This document shows positions 23,533 through 41,744 of a stretch of 64,000 nucleotides of DNA, in pieces. The position numbers and the translations under genes are program-made. How positions within the stretch are numbered: position 1 is the first letter of the stretch; every line of letters begins with the position of its first letter. The notes below the pieces were generated by a model. The model was not told the origin of the DNA, made no database searches, and worked only from the letters and a program-made list of their open reading frames with translations. This DNA is from Tulasnella sp. 424 (lineage: Eukaryota > Basidiomycota > Agaricomycetes > Cantharellales > Tulasnellaceae), in assembly GCA_019633425.1 (NCBI GenBank), contig WSUB01000025.1, positions 186,001 to 250,000 of the forward strand, read 5' to 3'.

Positions 23533-26500
23533 ATGTCGACGTCCGGCAATCCGAACATTGGTGGAGGTTCTGTTTGTTTGCTCAGTCAGTCGACACCACA
23601 AGTCCAACCACCATCCCGACCTTCCGGCTTAGCACTTTCCTCATTCGATACGTGCATCATGGAGGAAGAATCGCTCGCTAATCGCATCACTGCTCCCAAG
23701 GAAATCTTGGATGAGTTTGCGGAAATGGCAGAGGAGGAGAATGTGGATCCCTTCGCCGAAACCAAGCTCAAAAACCAAATTGCTCACCGCGAATCCGACT
23801 ACCAAAAAAGGCGCCATCTCATCAACCGCGACGTTGGCGTTAGCTCCGATCCTTTCAAGCAGGGAGAAGGTGAAGAAGGAGAGAGCGGGTATCAGCTGGC
23901 GATGAGGTTGAATCACTTGGAGAGGGAGGAGCAGAGGGTTAAACGGCTGATTGAGCAGAAACAGCAAGCGGAGGAGGATGAAGACAAGATGAAGCTTGAC
24001 GGAGACAAGACCCCTCCAGCTGCTGCCAGGGCACCAGCTTCGGAAGACATGGAGGTCGAGCCTTCCATTCCAAAGAAGAAGCGGCGGTGGGATGTCGCCG
24101 ACCCACAAGACGAAACGAAAAAGGCGGACACCGGCGAATGGTCGCAGGAGGCTCTGGAAGATGCTGCTCCCAAGAAGCGACGTTCTCGCTGGGATGCCAC
24201 CCCAGCAGATGTGGCAGCCACTGGAGATGCGCCAAAGAAGTCTCGATGGGACCAAGCTCCCCCCACCGGCCCAGTCTCGATCATTACGACGACGCCAATT
24301 AGCTTCACCGGCACAATGCAAGTTCCTGGAGCTCCATTTATCCTAACGGGAAATGCGGATGTCGACAAGCACAATCGGTACCTAACCGATGAAGAGCTGG
24401 ACGCTGTCCTCCCCAGCACCGGGTATGTGATCGTCACTCCACCGGAGGGATACGTATCCGCTCAACCTGCTCGCCGTCTCTCCGCTGCTACTGTTACTCC
24501 CATGCAAACCGGCTTCCATATGCAGGAGGATTCGGACGCCGCCGCAGCTGCTGCCGCTGCTGGGCTTGCACCCGAACTCCCAACGGAGATACCTGGCGTT
24601 GGGAGCCTAGCGTTCTTCAAGCAGGAGGATGCCACTTATTTCAGCAAGATTCTCAAAGAAGAAGACGAATCGGAGTTATCTGTCGACGAGCTCAAGGAGC
24701 GTAAGATCATGCGACTCCTGCTCAAGATCAAGAACGGAACGCCTCCAGTCCGGAAAACTGCGCTACGGCAAATCACAGACAAAGCCAGGGAGTTCGGTGC
24801 TGGTCCTCTATTCGACAAAATCCTCCCTCTCCTCATGGAACGGACTCTGGAGGACCAAGAACGCCACCTGCTCGTCAAGGTCATTGATCGTGTCCTCTAC
24901 AAGCTGGACGACCTCGTTCGACCTTACGTGCACAAAATCCTCGTTGTCATCGAGCCTCTTCTGATTGACGAAGACTACTACGCCCGTGTCGAAGGTCGAG
25001 AAATCATCTCCAACCTGTCCAAAGCCGCTGGCCTCGCCCATATGATTTCCACCATGCGACCCGACATTGACCACGTCGACGAGTACGTCCGTAATACCAC
25101 GGCTCGTGCCTTCTCCGTTGTCGCTTCAGCCCTCGGTATTCCTTCCCTTCTACCCTTCCTGAAGGCCGTCTGCCGGAGCAAGAAGTCCTGGCAAGCTCGC
25201 CACACCGGCATCCGCATCGTGCAGCAGATTGCGATTATGATGGGTTGCGCCGTCCTGCCTCACCTCCGCAACTTAGTCGACTGCATTGCGCATGGCCTTC
25301 AAGATGAGCAGCAAAAGGTCCGAACAATGACCGCTCTGGGCTTGGCTGCATTGGCCGAGGCGGCTGCACCCTACGGCATCGAGTCCTTCGATAACGTGCT
25401 AAAACCGCTTTGGATTGGCATTCGTCAACACCGAGGGAAGGCTCTGGCCGCTTTCCTGAAGGCAATCGGTTTCATCATCCCATTGATGGACCCCGAATAT
25501 GCCAGCTACTACACCAAAGAAGTAACTGTCATCCTGATTCGGGAATTCCAGAGCTCGGACGAGGAGATGAAGAAGATTGTGCTGAAGGTCGTGAAGCAGT
25601 GCGCTGCGACTGAAGGTGTAACGCCGCAGTACATCAAGGAAGATATTCTTCCTGAATTTTTCAAAGCATTCTGGGTAAGCCTTCGTTGATTATCCCCCGT
25701 TTCATCGCTGATTGTCCTTTGTCATAGGTTCGTCGAATGGCCCTTGACAGACGTAACTACAAGCAGGTTGTCGAGACTACTGTCGAGCTTGCCCAAAAGG
25801 CGGGCGTGTCTGAAATCGTAGGGCGCATTGTCAACGATCTCAAGGACGAATCGGAACCCTATCGCAAGATGGTCATGGAGACTATCACGAAGGTCGTGGC
25901 ATCTTTGGGAGCATCCGACATTGATGAGCGCCTGGAGGTCCGTCTCGTCGACGGTATCATCTATTCCTTCCAAGAACAGACTACGGAGGATCAGGTAATG
26001 TTGGACGGCTTCGGCACTGTCGTGAACGCGTTTGGTGAGTCTAGTTCGTTTGATGAGACGACGCGAGTCTAATTCCGTCTACGACTAGGCATTCGCGTCA
26101 AGCCTTATCTCACTCAGATTGTTTCAACCATTCTCTGGCGGTTGAACAACAAGAGCGCCAAGGTCCGGCAACAGGCGGCCGATTTGACCAGCCGTCTTGC
26201 TGTGGTCATCAAACAATGCGGAGAAGACCAGCTCCTCAGCAAGCTCGGTGTCGTGCTCTTTGAACAGCTCGGAGAGGAGTATCCCGACACTCTTGGAAGC
26301 ATCATTGCTGCCGAGGGAGCTATTGCCAACGTTGTTGGTATGACCCAGATGCAGCCCCCCGTGAAAGACCTTCGTGAGTATCTATCATTTTCGACAACAA
26401 GCGCTGGGACTAATTCGGTCTGCCATAGTTCCTCGAATGACACCCATTCTCCGCAACCGACACGAAAAGGTGCAGGAAGCATCCATCAACTTGATTGGTC

Positions 26501-27363
26501 GTATTGCCGATCGTGGTGCCGAGTACGTCCCAGCAAGAGAATGGATGCGTATCTGTTTCGAACTCTTGGACCTGCTCCGAGCCCACAAGAAAGGCATTCG
26601 CCGAGCTGCAGTCAACTCCTTCGGTTACATCGCGAAGAGCTTGGGTCCACAAGACGTTCTTTCCGTGCTGTTGACCAACTTGCGAGTGCAAGAGCGTCAG
26701 AGTCGTGTCTGCAGTGCCGTCGCCATTGGTGCGTCTGATCACAGTCTATTGAACCTCGAGCGCCGTGCTGAACCCCTCCTTTGTCTCGTAGCTATTGTTG
26801 CCGAAACCTGCGGTCCTTTCACCTGCATTCCCGCTATCCTCTCCGAGTATCGCACGGCGGAATTGAATGTCCGCACCGGTTGCTTGAAAGCACTGTCATT
26901 CGTCTTCGAATACGTCGGACCGCAATCAGCGTTCTACGTTGACTCCGTCGTCACTCTTCTGGAAGACGCCTTGACCGATCGCGATCTCGTCCACAGACAG
27001 ACTGCCAGCACCATTGTCAAGCACATCGCCCTTGGTGTTGCTGGTCTTGGATGCGAAGACTCGATGATGCACCTGCTCAACCTTGTTTGGCCAAACTGCT
27101 TTGAAACCTCACCGCACGTAATCGGCGCTGTTATGGATGCCATCGAGGCCATGCGAGTGACGTTGGGACCGGGGGTTTTGTTGAACTATACCCTACAAGG
27201 ATTGTTCCACCCGGCGCGGAAGGTTCGAGAGGTGTACTGGAGAGTGTACAATGCTCTCTATCTCGGAGCGGCTCACTCACTGGTGCCGTTCTACCCGGAC
27301 CTGAGCGAGTTGAGTGATGACCGCAATGTGTACGACCGCCATCCTCTGCAGATGTTTATCTAG
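23533..27363 (+). CDS. SF3B1: Splicing factor 3B subunit 1 (SF3b155 / Hsh155 / Prp10)
   Basis: Core U2 snRNP protein that clamps the branch-site helix. Exons: 23533-25674, 25728-26034, 26089-26373, 26429-26728 and 26792-27363, 1201 codons as written. The N-terminus carries three Trp-containing motifs ([28 protein letters not shown]) like the ULMs that bind UHM proteins such as U2AF. HEAT repeats fill the rest. The segments equivalent to human cancer hotspots are conserved ([19 protein letters not shown] and DEQQKVRTM, containing the Lys700 equivalent). The C-terminus is [10 protein letters not shown] 72-nt in-frame stretch, 23561-23632, looks like a further 5' intron. Removing it gives [19 protein letters not shown], closer to other SF3B1 N-termini than the unspliced reading. 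The start at 23533 is therefore likely but not certain; 23659 is an alternative. Confidence 0.96.
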
Positions 27364-27394
27364 TGTGCCTACCAAATTCTTTGTACTTCGTTTC

Positions 27395-27400
27395 AATAAA
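27395..27400 (+). terminator. Polyadenylation hexamer of SF3B1
   Basis: AATAAA lies 32 bases after the SF3B1 stop codon, followed by a T-rich run. It is the canonical eukaryotic polyadenylation signal in the right place; usage in this organism is inferred. Confidence 0.5.
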
Positions 27401-28107
27401 ACCTCGTATTTTTTTTTTCCGCTTCGTCTAGAGTGGGTTGTGAGGGAAAGAAGAGACGAGCGCGAAACCGACGTGGTTCTGGAAGGTAAACTTGCCTTCG
27501 AGAACCTGTGAATACCTGAACGACGCGGCGGTTATAGCGTTCTCTTAGCGCAAATGCTGAGCTCTAGCCCCGCCGCTACGTACGGTCCGACGCGGCGCTG
27601 AATCTCATGCTTTCTTTCATACCTGTCGAGAATGATTGACACTGGAACCAGTTCGAGCCGATATGAAGCTGTGTTGACCAACAAGGTCCTCATACTCTCC
27701 GGTAAAACGAAGATTAAATTCGACATGAAGAAGGATATGGTCTGCGGGTTCGATCAGGTTTTAAAAACGCGTCCGAATGAGATTAGGTTCGGCTCCTTAT
27801 AGTCCGACGCCGTAACACAGTCTGAAGAATGCGAATTGTTTCAACTCCGTTCTCCCAATCTCCGACCCCCATGCCTTCAAAGTAGTGTCCCAACCTACAG
27901 TAAGGTCACGAAGATGAGGTCAACGAGAGATTAGTAACTGAATCTGATGGCATGCGCAAACGAGACCGTATATCTGACCTAGCCAAAGAACCTCCTGGAT
28001 GATCGCCCCGTTAGAGTGTTGTCCTTCCAACCTCCACCTCCCTTGAAACCACCGCCAGCGAGTCAGCTGTCCACGAACAAAGACATGTTATCTCATTGGC
28101 GATGGTA

Positions 28108-28254
28108 CCGAACGGCTGCAAGCGCAGCTATGGACGATCCGATCATGCGTCCGCGCTCGGTCGAGAATTGGGTGACGTCCCTGACGTCGTACTAGCGCCT
28201 GGGACAGGCTAGTTTCAACTGTGGCTTCTGCACACTCACAGCTATCTGCCGAAG
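28108..28254. repeat. Direct repeat, copy 1
   Basis: A block of about 147 bases recurs at 28721-28867 in the same orientation, 613 bases downstream, without gaps and with about 18 differences counted by eye. Weaker similarity, with gaps, seems to extend about 80 bases upstream (the AACAAAG near 28078 aligns with that near 28691). A small frame beginning ATGGACGATCC is present in both copies but hits a stop earlier in this one. Function unknown. Confidence 0.8.
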
Positions 28255-28720
28255 AGAGAGCACAAAACATAATACAAGTCCGGCTAATCGCGTGCTGAAA
28301 CGAAGATGATGTCAGTTGAGACACGAATCAGAATCATGACGAGTATTGCTCACCCCGCACAATAACCGGACCACAGAGACCCGCATGCTTGAACCAAAGC
28401 GGGTCTCGAGCAGCGGTAGCTATACTCAATCTTTGCAAACCAGTTCTGAGTGTAGACAAGATTCGTCAGCGTGAAGACGACTCGCCGAACATGCAGATAT
28501 TGAACAGAAAATGCTCACCTTACAGAGCAATGCAGATCGCTGACGTTGCCAAAGGCATTCAGTGTTTGCCGCGACAAAAGCGATGTCCATGGTGGGCCTC
28601 TAGCTATGTACCACCCATCCTTCCAGTCCACTTTCCAACCAACCTGCAACCCCCGTCAAACCGTGTACTGCCAGTCGGGTTCTCTGGAACAAAGAAAGCC
28701 CGTCCAGCACTACAATAGCT

Positions 28721-28867
28721 CCGAGCGACTGCAAGCGCAGCTATGGACGATCCGGTCATGCGTCCGCGCTCAGTCGAAAAAGGGGTGACGTCCCTGACGT
28801 CGTACTATCGCCTGGGGCAGGCTGGTTTAAACTGCTGCCAATGCACGCTCACAGCCATCTGCCGAAG
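28721..28867. repeat. Direct repeat, copy 2
   Basis: Partner of the repeat at 28108-28254. The differences include the base that creates a TAG stop in copy 1 (TAT here), so the short frame starting MDDPVMRPRSVE reads further in this copy. I do not recognise any protein family, and the copies may simply be fragments of an old mobile or tandem element. Confidence 0.8.
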
Positions 28868-31800
28868 ATACGAGTCTAGCACGGTAGGAGGCCTTGCCTG
28901 GAAAGACTGGCAAGCCATGAGGTTAGTCTGTTGCAAGTACTTGCATAGAAGGCTGAGAATGCCGACGGAGCGCGTACCTCGGATTCCAAGGAAGACCGCA
29001 GGGACTGGTCAGGATGACTGTCCCGGTCGGAGGTGTCGAGGATGTCAATCTGTGGAGGTAATGTCAGCGTGCGGTCGATGGAGGAGTGGGTGTCACCCCT
29101 CAGCTTGGGTGGTGTGGAGGGCTTGAGAGAGAGGATGGATGGTCGCTGGAGGAGAAAAGGGAGTTTAAGTAGGAGAACCCTAACACAGCCACAATCTACT
29201 CCCGCCGACTACCAATTCAGACTCCGAGTGACGCCAACGAAAGTTCAATTCACTAAGTTTTAATTATCTGTATCGTACAACAACCTTTTCAACGAAACCA
29301 CTGTTGGTCCAGCTCCCCTCTGCCCTCGGTCGATGCCGTTCAGCTGGGACAACATGGATGGGATTCCCTTTCGTGTGTGGAGAACGTGCTTGTCTCCAGA
29401 AACGTCCGCGTCTAACATCCCACAAAGTCTCGATCGCAATATGTGCCCTATGTCTACTTACTTTTAGCTCTCAGTCAAGCATGACCAGTTCATTTGTGAC
29501 GGTCGGACACCGACTGTTCACGCAGATAATCAATGCTCGCAGCAGTGGCAAGGGGAGAGGCCCCACGGTGAACTGAAGCCCGTGACGAGTGGGTTTGAAG
29601 GAGGCTTAGGAATGTTTCATCCATGCATAATCCGTCGCGGGACGTCTGCCTAGGGGGCAATTACCAGTGAGACGTACAATGCAGTGATTGATGGCTGTTG
29701 GTTTCTCAATTGGCGAGAACCTGGACCAAGCAATCGCGTTTCCATTATCGGAATAATGATATAATGGTAAAGCAATGTGCTTTTTCTATGATATGATTGC
29801 TAAATGGTATTATGAATGCACGACTGGCAATGCTATTTCCCAAAATACAGCAATTGACCCGTCACGACCAAACCCTTAACAGTCGGCTCAATTGCCCCAC
29901 ATGTCAGACGGTGTGTACTATAATGCGAATGATTCTTAGATAGTTTTCGACATCACTCCTTGGGTGGTTTGACCAGTCTTGCATTCTCCTTGTCCGTGTT
30001 GTGAACTCCCGTAGACTGCGCCATATCCGGGTCCTCCTGGATAATCGAACATAAATGATGGCACGCTCTGAATTAAGTTTGACCCGGTCATTAGGGCAGT
30101 GTGCTCACTTCCTTTTACGGGCAGTAAAACCTCCTGTCAGCGCCACGGTTCCCTAAATCGTCGAATGAGAAATAGGTCCCAGCCTAGGAGTCTGAACAGT
30201 TAGCTTACCTCGGATGTATCATTATTTCTCGTTTAGCACAATAACTCAATTTGATCGGCGTCTTTGGGAAAGAAGAGGAGTTGTTGGCGACGAATGAGTA
30301 TTTTAGGCGCGGTTTCTTTGGAGGGATGGAGGTGAGGCAGCTAACAGAGAATGGATGCTATTTTTGCCGGTGGATTAGTGTTGGTGGAGGATTCGTGGTT
30401 AATGAGAAGAGTATGCTGCCGAGTATCGCATTGGTGGAGTTTTCGCCAACAGGGCCTGTCAACGTATTTTAGCCGACGAGAACTTGTACTACATAAGTAT
30501 TCACAAGAAGGAACGTTAGGCTTGCGTTTTATAATCCTCTGGTGTGAATTGATGGCTAATCTGACTTGCTTCGGTGCACAGGATGTCGATCCTGCTCGGA
30601 TGTCCCGAACGCACGTTATCCCACCTGAGGAAGCCTCCAAGTTGGGGAACGCGGGGATCTCCCAACCGCCTTATCTTTTCCATTCTGCGGTATATCTTCT
30701 TGTGATGACATGGGAGCACAGTGCGAGCTTTCTATACAACCAGTGGGTGCTAAACGTCGGCAAACTGACCGATATGCGAGTTGGCACATTGGCCAGGTTG
30801 CAAACCGCGACCAATACGGGTACGAATTTATCTTCTACTCGGGTCGTTTTCCTAATCCTTGATCTTACAAACCGTTGTTGCTTGCTTGCTCGTCGGCAGC
30901 CACAAAGACTGAAGCTGAGGTCGCTCGAGTATCGTCTGGGCGAATTTATCAATGACACCCCAATGGTTCAATGAATATAAATACTACGTCTATATTTTGG
31001 AAGAAACAAGGTGACAGTACTTTCATTAGCTTACAGTGGCCGTGTGGCAGCCACACGGGTCGCGGGGCTGTCAGCAATTGCAATGTAAAGGGCGACGTTT
31101 CTATGCTCTGCGCCAACCCCCACTCCCCCTTCCCTCCAACCCCAATCATATCCAGCCATCACCTGCAAAAGGCTCTCGGGAAATTAGTGAAAGCGAAGAT
31201 GTACGCGATGTTGTATTCATCAAGTTCAGGAGTATGCACCTACCCGGGGGAGGTTTCTCCATGGAGGCTTCCCGATCCGGTCAAAGCCTTCTCAGCCGCT
31301 CTTTTGCCAGCACATGCCAAACTCGTTAATATCATTGAATTGTAAAGCTTTAGAGGATGAAGAGCTCTCGTCTATAAAGCATAACGTTCCCCGGCTGGGC
31401 TATCTTTGGCGAGGCGTAACCAAACCTCAACCGATGGCCCGCGCACCTGGGGATTGCTTTAATATAGCCTCACTAGACCAGAATTTGTCGAGCAGAATGT
31501 GTCGATTGTGTTAAACCAGTTTCCTGTCGCTATTCTATTCGCGTCGTCCTCGAGCTTGGTGGAGACTGCTGTCCCGCTTACAACCATATCCTCAAGTGTC
31601 ACACAACAGCGCGAGGAAACAGCAACAAAAGCACGATGCAACCTCATTCACAAGTGCTAACTCGAGCTCGACTCCGTAGCGAGAAAGTGCCGCTTAGCTC
31701 GCATACACCCATACATAACAGTCTTGGCAGCGATTGCGCTTCGCTTCAAGAGATCCTCCGACTCGTCGCTCTAGTATCACTGCATGCATGCCTTATCTTC

Positions 31801-32115
31801 AAGACACTGATCAAGGGGAACACCGGGGGTAGAACTCATTTGGAAGGAGCGTGTTGGTCACGACTCAATTATCGCCCTCTGTACGGTGCTCAGCCCATGT
31901 GAGACTTAGTAAAGCCAATTCTTCTCAAGATCTCAAGACCTGCAACGACCGTCGATGCAATACTTGTTGTAAAAACTCCCCTCCAATCAACCGGACGAGA
32001 CTTAGACTTGACAGACTCAGAAACTTGAACACGCAATATGGGTTTGCAGAACAAAGCAAAAATAAGATACCGATGACCCAATACAAATACAAGACAGTAC
32101 ACAGAGCGAAGCAAA

Positions 32116-32895
<780 letters not shown>

Positions 32896-33484
32896 ATGAC
32901 TGGCAAGGGCGGCAAATCTGGAAAGACCGGTGGCAAGGCTGGTGCATCCACTGAAATCAAGGGTGCCTCTCGTTCAGCTAAGGCTGGCCTTCAGTTCCCG
33001 TAAGTGACTCATCTTGTTCGACTTGGATGACTCTCATGACTGACTTGGTGGTCGTGTTCAGTGTTGGTCGTATCCACCGTCTCTTGAAGAAGGGCAACTA
33101 CGCTCAGCGTATTGGGTCTGGTGCTCCTGTGTACCTCGCTGCAGTCTTGGAATACCTTGCAGCAGAAATTCTCGAACTTGCTGGTGAGTTGTTTTGATAA
33201 CGATTGGCCTTCGAGCGTGGCCTAAACTCGGTCTACTATAGGCAATGCCGCTCGTGATAACAAGAAGGCTCGTATCGTGCCTCGCCATTTGCAACTCGCC
33301 ATTAAGAACGACGAAGAGTGAGTCATACGATTACATGAGTTGGACTTCAGTCATTGACCGTCGGTTCCGCAGACTTAACAAGTTGCTTGGTCATGTCATC
33401 ATCAGCCAGGGTGGTGTTGTTCCCTTCATCCAGCCTCAACTTCTTCCCAGTAAAACCGCGAAGAAGGGCGAGGAGGAGAAGTAA
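32896..33484 (+). CDS. Histone H2A without a C-terminal SQ motif
   Basis: Four exons, 32896-32999, 33062-33183, 33242-33317 and 33373-33484, encode 137 residues. The core matches canonical H2A rather than H2[60 protein letters not shown] and [12 protein letters not shown]. The N-terminal tail is extended and rich in Lys, Gly and Ser. The C-terminus runs [20 protein letters not shown] and ends EEEK, so it lacks the SQ[E/D]-hydrophobic ending that fungal H2A uses for DNA-damage phosphorylation. The docking region also differs from the common GGVLPNI. It may be a second H2A type, with an SQ-bearing copy elsewhere. It is divergent from H4. Confidence 0.9.
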
Positions 33485-33689
33485 TCACACAACCCCTTCG
33501 GCTCCGTGTTTAGACATGTACTTGTTGGTTATTTGCTGTGACGCCTGTTGTATTACTACTATATTATCGCTTTTTGCTTGTTGTCGCAATCTCGACTGGC
33601 CCGGCCAACTTCGCGTGTTTCCCCTCTTGGTAGTTGTGCCAGAAGATAAGTTAACCACGTAATTCGTACAGTACATCGACTCCTGCTAT

Positions 33690-34983
33690 TTATTCTGTCT
33701 TCCGCTTATCCGTCGAGACTGGCTTCCATCGACCCAGAGTGTAGTTTGCCCGGAGGACGAGCACATCGATCGCCATGTTGATGGAGTCTCTCATCAGCGA
33801 CATTTTGCTTCCTTCAATTTCATGCCACTCGATGGGAACCTCCGCAACGGGGATCCCCAGCATTTGAGCGAGTAACAGAAGTTCGACATCGAAGATCCAA
33901 CCGTGAATGTGCAGGGATTCGAAGAGTTGCTGAGCCGTAGACCGGGTGAATAGCTGGGAATGTCGGGTGTGGTTAGCGTACAGGTTCACCTTCATGGCGC
34001 CATAAGGCAACATCGTACCTTGAAACCACACTGAGTATCATGGATGTATCCAACACCGACAGTTCGTAAGAGGAAGTGGAAACCATACATCAGGAGATTC
34101 CGAATGAACGATCTCTGTGAGTGAATGCAGGAGGATAGTGAGCATGTCAGTCGGGCTACCGCTCCGGAAGGACTCACCTTCACCACAGCCGCTGTCTTGA
34201 CAAGATGTGCTCTGCTTCCAACGGCGGCACCCTCTTCACCGCTCTGTACTGCATCAAGCTGCTTCCACAGGTGTTCGAGGTCACGGAACTGGCTTGCACC
34301 GTCGGCATCGACCATCAAGATTCGCTTCCCTCTGGAATGCAGAACGCCATGTTTGACGGCTCCACCCTTTTGGCGGTTCTTCTGGAACGTAATGACGCGT
34401 ATATCTGCCTTTGGGTACTTCTTTCCGAAATCCAAGGCGGTTTGAGACGTGGCATCCGAAGAGCAGTCGTCCACGACGATAATTTCGTACGAACGAGAAG
34501 GAATCGTTGACAAATGGTCGATGGCGGCCGTTAACATGGGCGGTAGGCGGAGAGTCTCATTGTACGCCGGGACGACAACTGAAAGGTCCACGGAGCCGGG
34601 TGAATCGATGCCTGGTAGCGACTCTGTCTTTGCCGGCGAAGACGGACGGCGGAACGTGAGTTCCGAAGGTGTGCTTGACTGCTTCTCTGATGGTGAAAGA
34701 AAGACGAGAAGAAGGTATAACTACGCGACGGAGAGGAACGTCAGCAGTTAGCAAAATATTGCCATGGGCCACGCAGTCAAGATTGAAATCAGAATATTGG
34801 CATTGAGCCGACCCAGACGAAGTTTCGTCATCACCGTGGCGACACTCTTTCAAGTGTCCCGCGGCTCGAAGAACAAGGATGATGACGGGACTCATCCGAA
34901 CACGACTGCGGGGGATCGGTGTTACTCACAAATAGAACGGCTAGCAACGCAACTCCAAAAAACACGCTAGCAAGCGAAGCCAT
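33690..34983 (-). CDS. ALG5: Dolichyl-phosphate beta-glucosyltransferase
   Basis: ER-membrane GT2-family enzyme that makes dolichyl-phosphate-glucose from UDP-glucose for N-glycan assembly. The first exon starts MASLASVFFGVALLAVLF. After an intron of roughly 200 bases it continues LYLLLVFLSPSEKQS, together forming the single N-terminal membrane anchor. The catalytic part reads VDLSVVVPAYNETLRLP, YEIIVVDDCSSDATSQTAL, MVDADGASQFRDLEHLW (with the acidic DAD metal-binding motif), SFIRNLLMYGFHFLL, DTQCGFK and HGWIFDVELLLLAQMLG. These are in the order and spacing of yeast Alg5. The stop is at 33690, 205 bp from the stop of the convergent H2A gene. Dpm1-type mannosyltransferase was rejected because of the DTQCGFK and HGWIFDVE motifs and the N-terminal anchor. 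Confidence 0.95.
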
Positions 34984-35366
34984 CTTGTTGAAGGGTAAAA
35001 GTAGAAAGAGAAAGAAATGTAGAACGAGCGATGGGTACGTGTTCCGATTCGTGTCGACAATTATAGCATGTGGGATGGCACCTGTGCTGGGGGCGGTGGG
35101 ACTGTCGCGGTGTAAGACGACGTGTGCCGGTTCAGGGTATCACCGTGTCTTCTCTCAAAATGGGAAGTTCACCGCTGTGGGAAATGGAATGTAGTCACCG
35201 TTCGGGCTTGTTGTTTGTAAGCTTGGCCGATTCTTCGGGCCCGCAAAAAAGTTGGATTCGTCAGCCTCCAGAAACCCGTCTTCGTATATAGAACACGCGT
35301 CTTGCACCTCCATCGTTTCCCTCCACCACTCTCCCCAATCTCTCTCACTCGTCAGGGAGCATTGGA
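34984..35366. promoter_or_regulatory. Divergent promoter region of ALG5 and the ABC transporter
   Basis: This 383-bp region lies between the two divergent start codons. A TATATA element at 35285-35290 is about 80 bp upstream of the transporter ATG. No other element was recognised. Confidence 0.4.
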
Positions 35367-41629
<6,263 letters not shown>

Positions 41630-41744
41630 GCACAAAAAAGGAATATTTCAAACCAGGATGCAAATTCCCTAGGGTCCATTATACACAATAATGTCGTCGA
41701 TAGAATTTAGGTCCCTTATCCGGCATATTTACCCGTCGAATCCA

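Larger units (their letters stand above)
27401..32115. other. Long gene-free region (4.7 kb)
   Basis: This is the longest stretch without a credible gene. Open frames are short and occur on both strands, with no motif I recognise. It contains a decayed direct duplication (28108-28254 and 28721-28867). From 29600 to 31000 the base composition is patchy and partly AT-rich, as in old repetitive DNA. No terminal repeats, reverse transcriptase, transposase or tRNA-like ends were found. It probably represents degenerate repeats plus the downstream region of histone H4. Confidence 0.5.

Noticed and set aside
27735..27770. GGTTCGATC sequence resembling a tRNA T-loop; similar GGTTCGAC at 4139
   Set aside because: No flanking acceptor, D-arm or anticodon stem could be drawn around either match.
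30351..30974. 207-codon frame on the plus strand in the gene-free region
   Set aside because: It has no motif, overlaps frames of similar quality on the other strand, and does not begin at a convincing start.
32896..33484. Histone variant H2A.Z
   Set aside because: The core has canonical H2A signatures ([21 protein letters not shown]) and not the H2A.Z ones in the L1 loop and docking domain.
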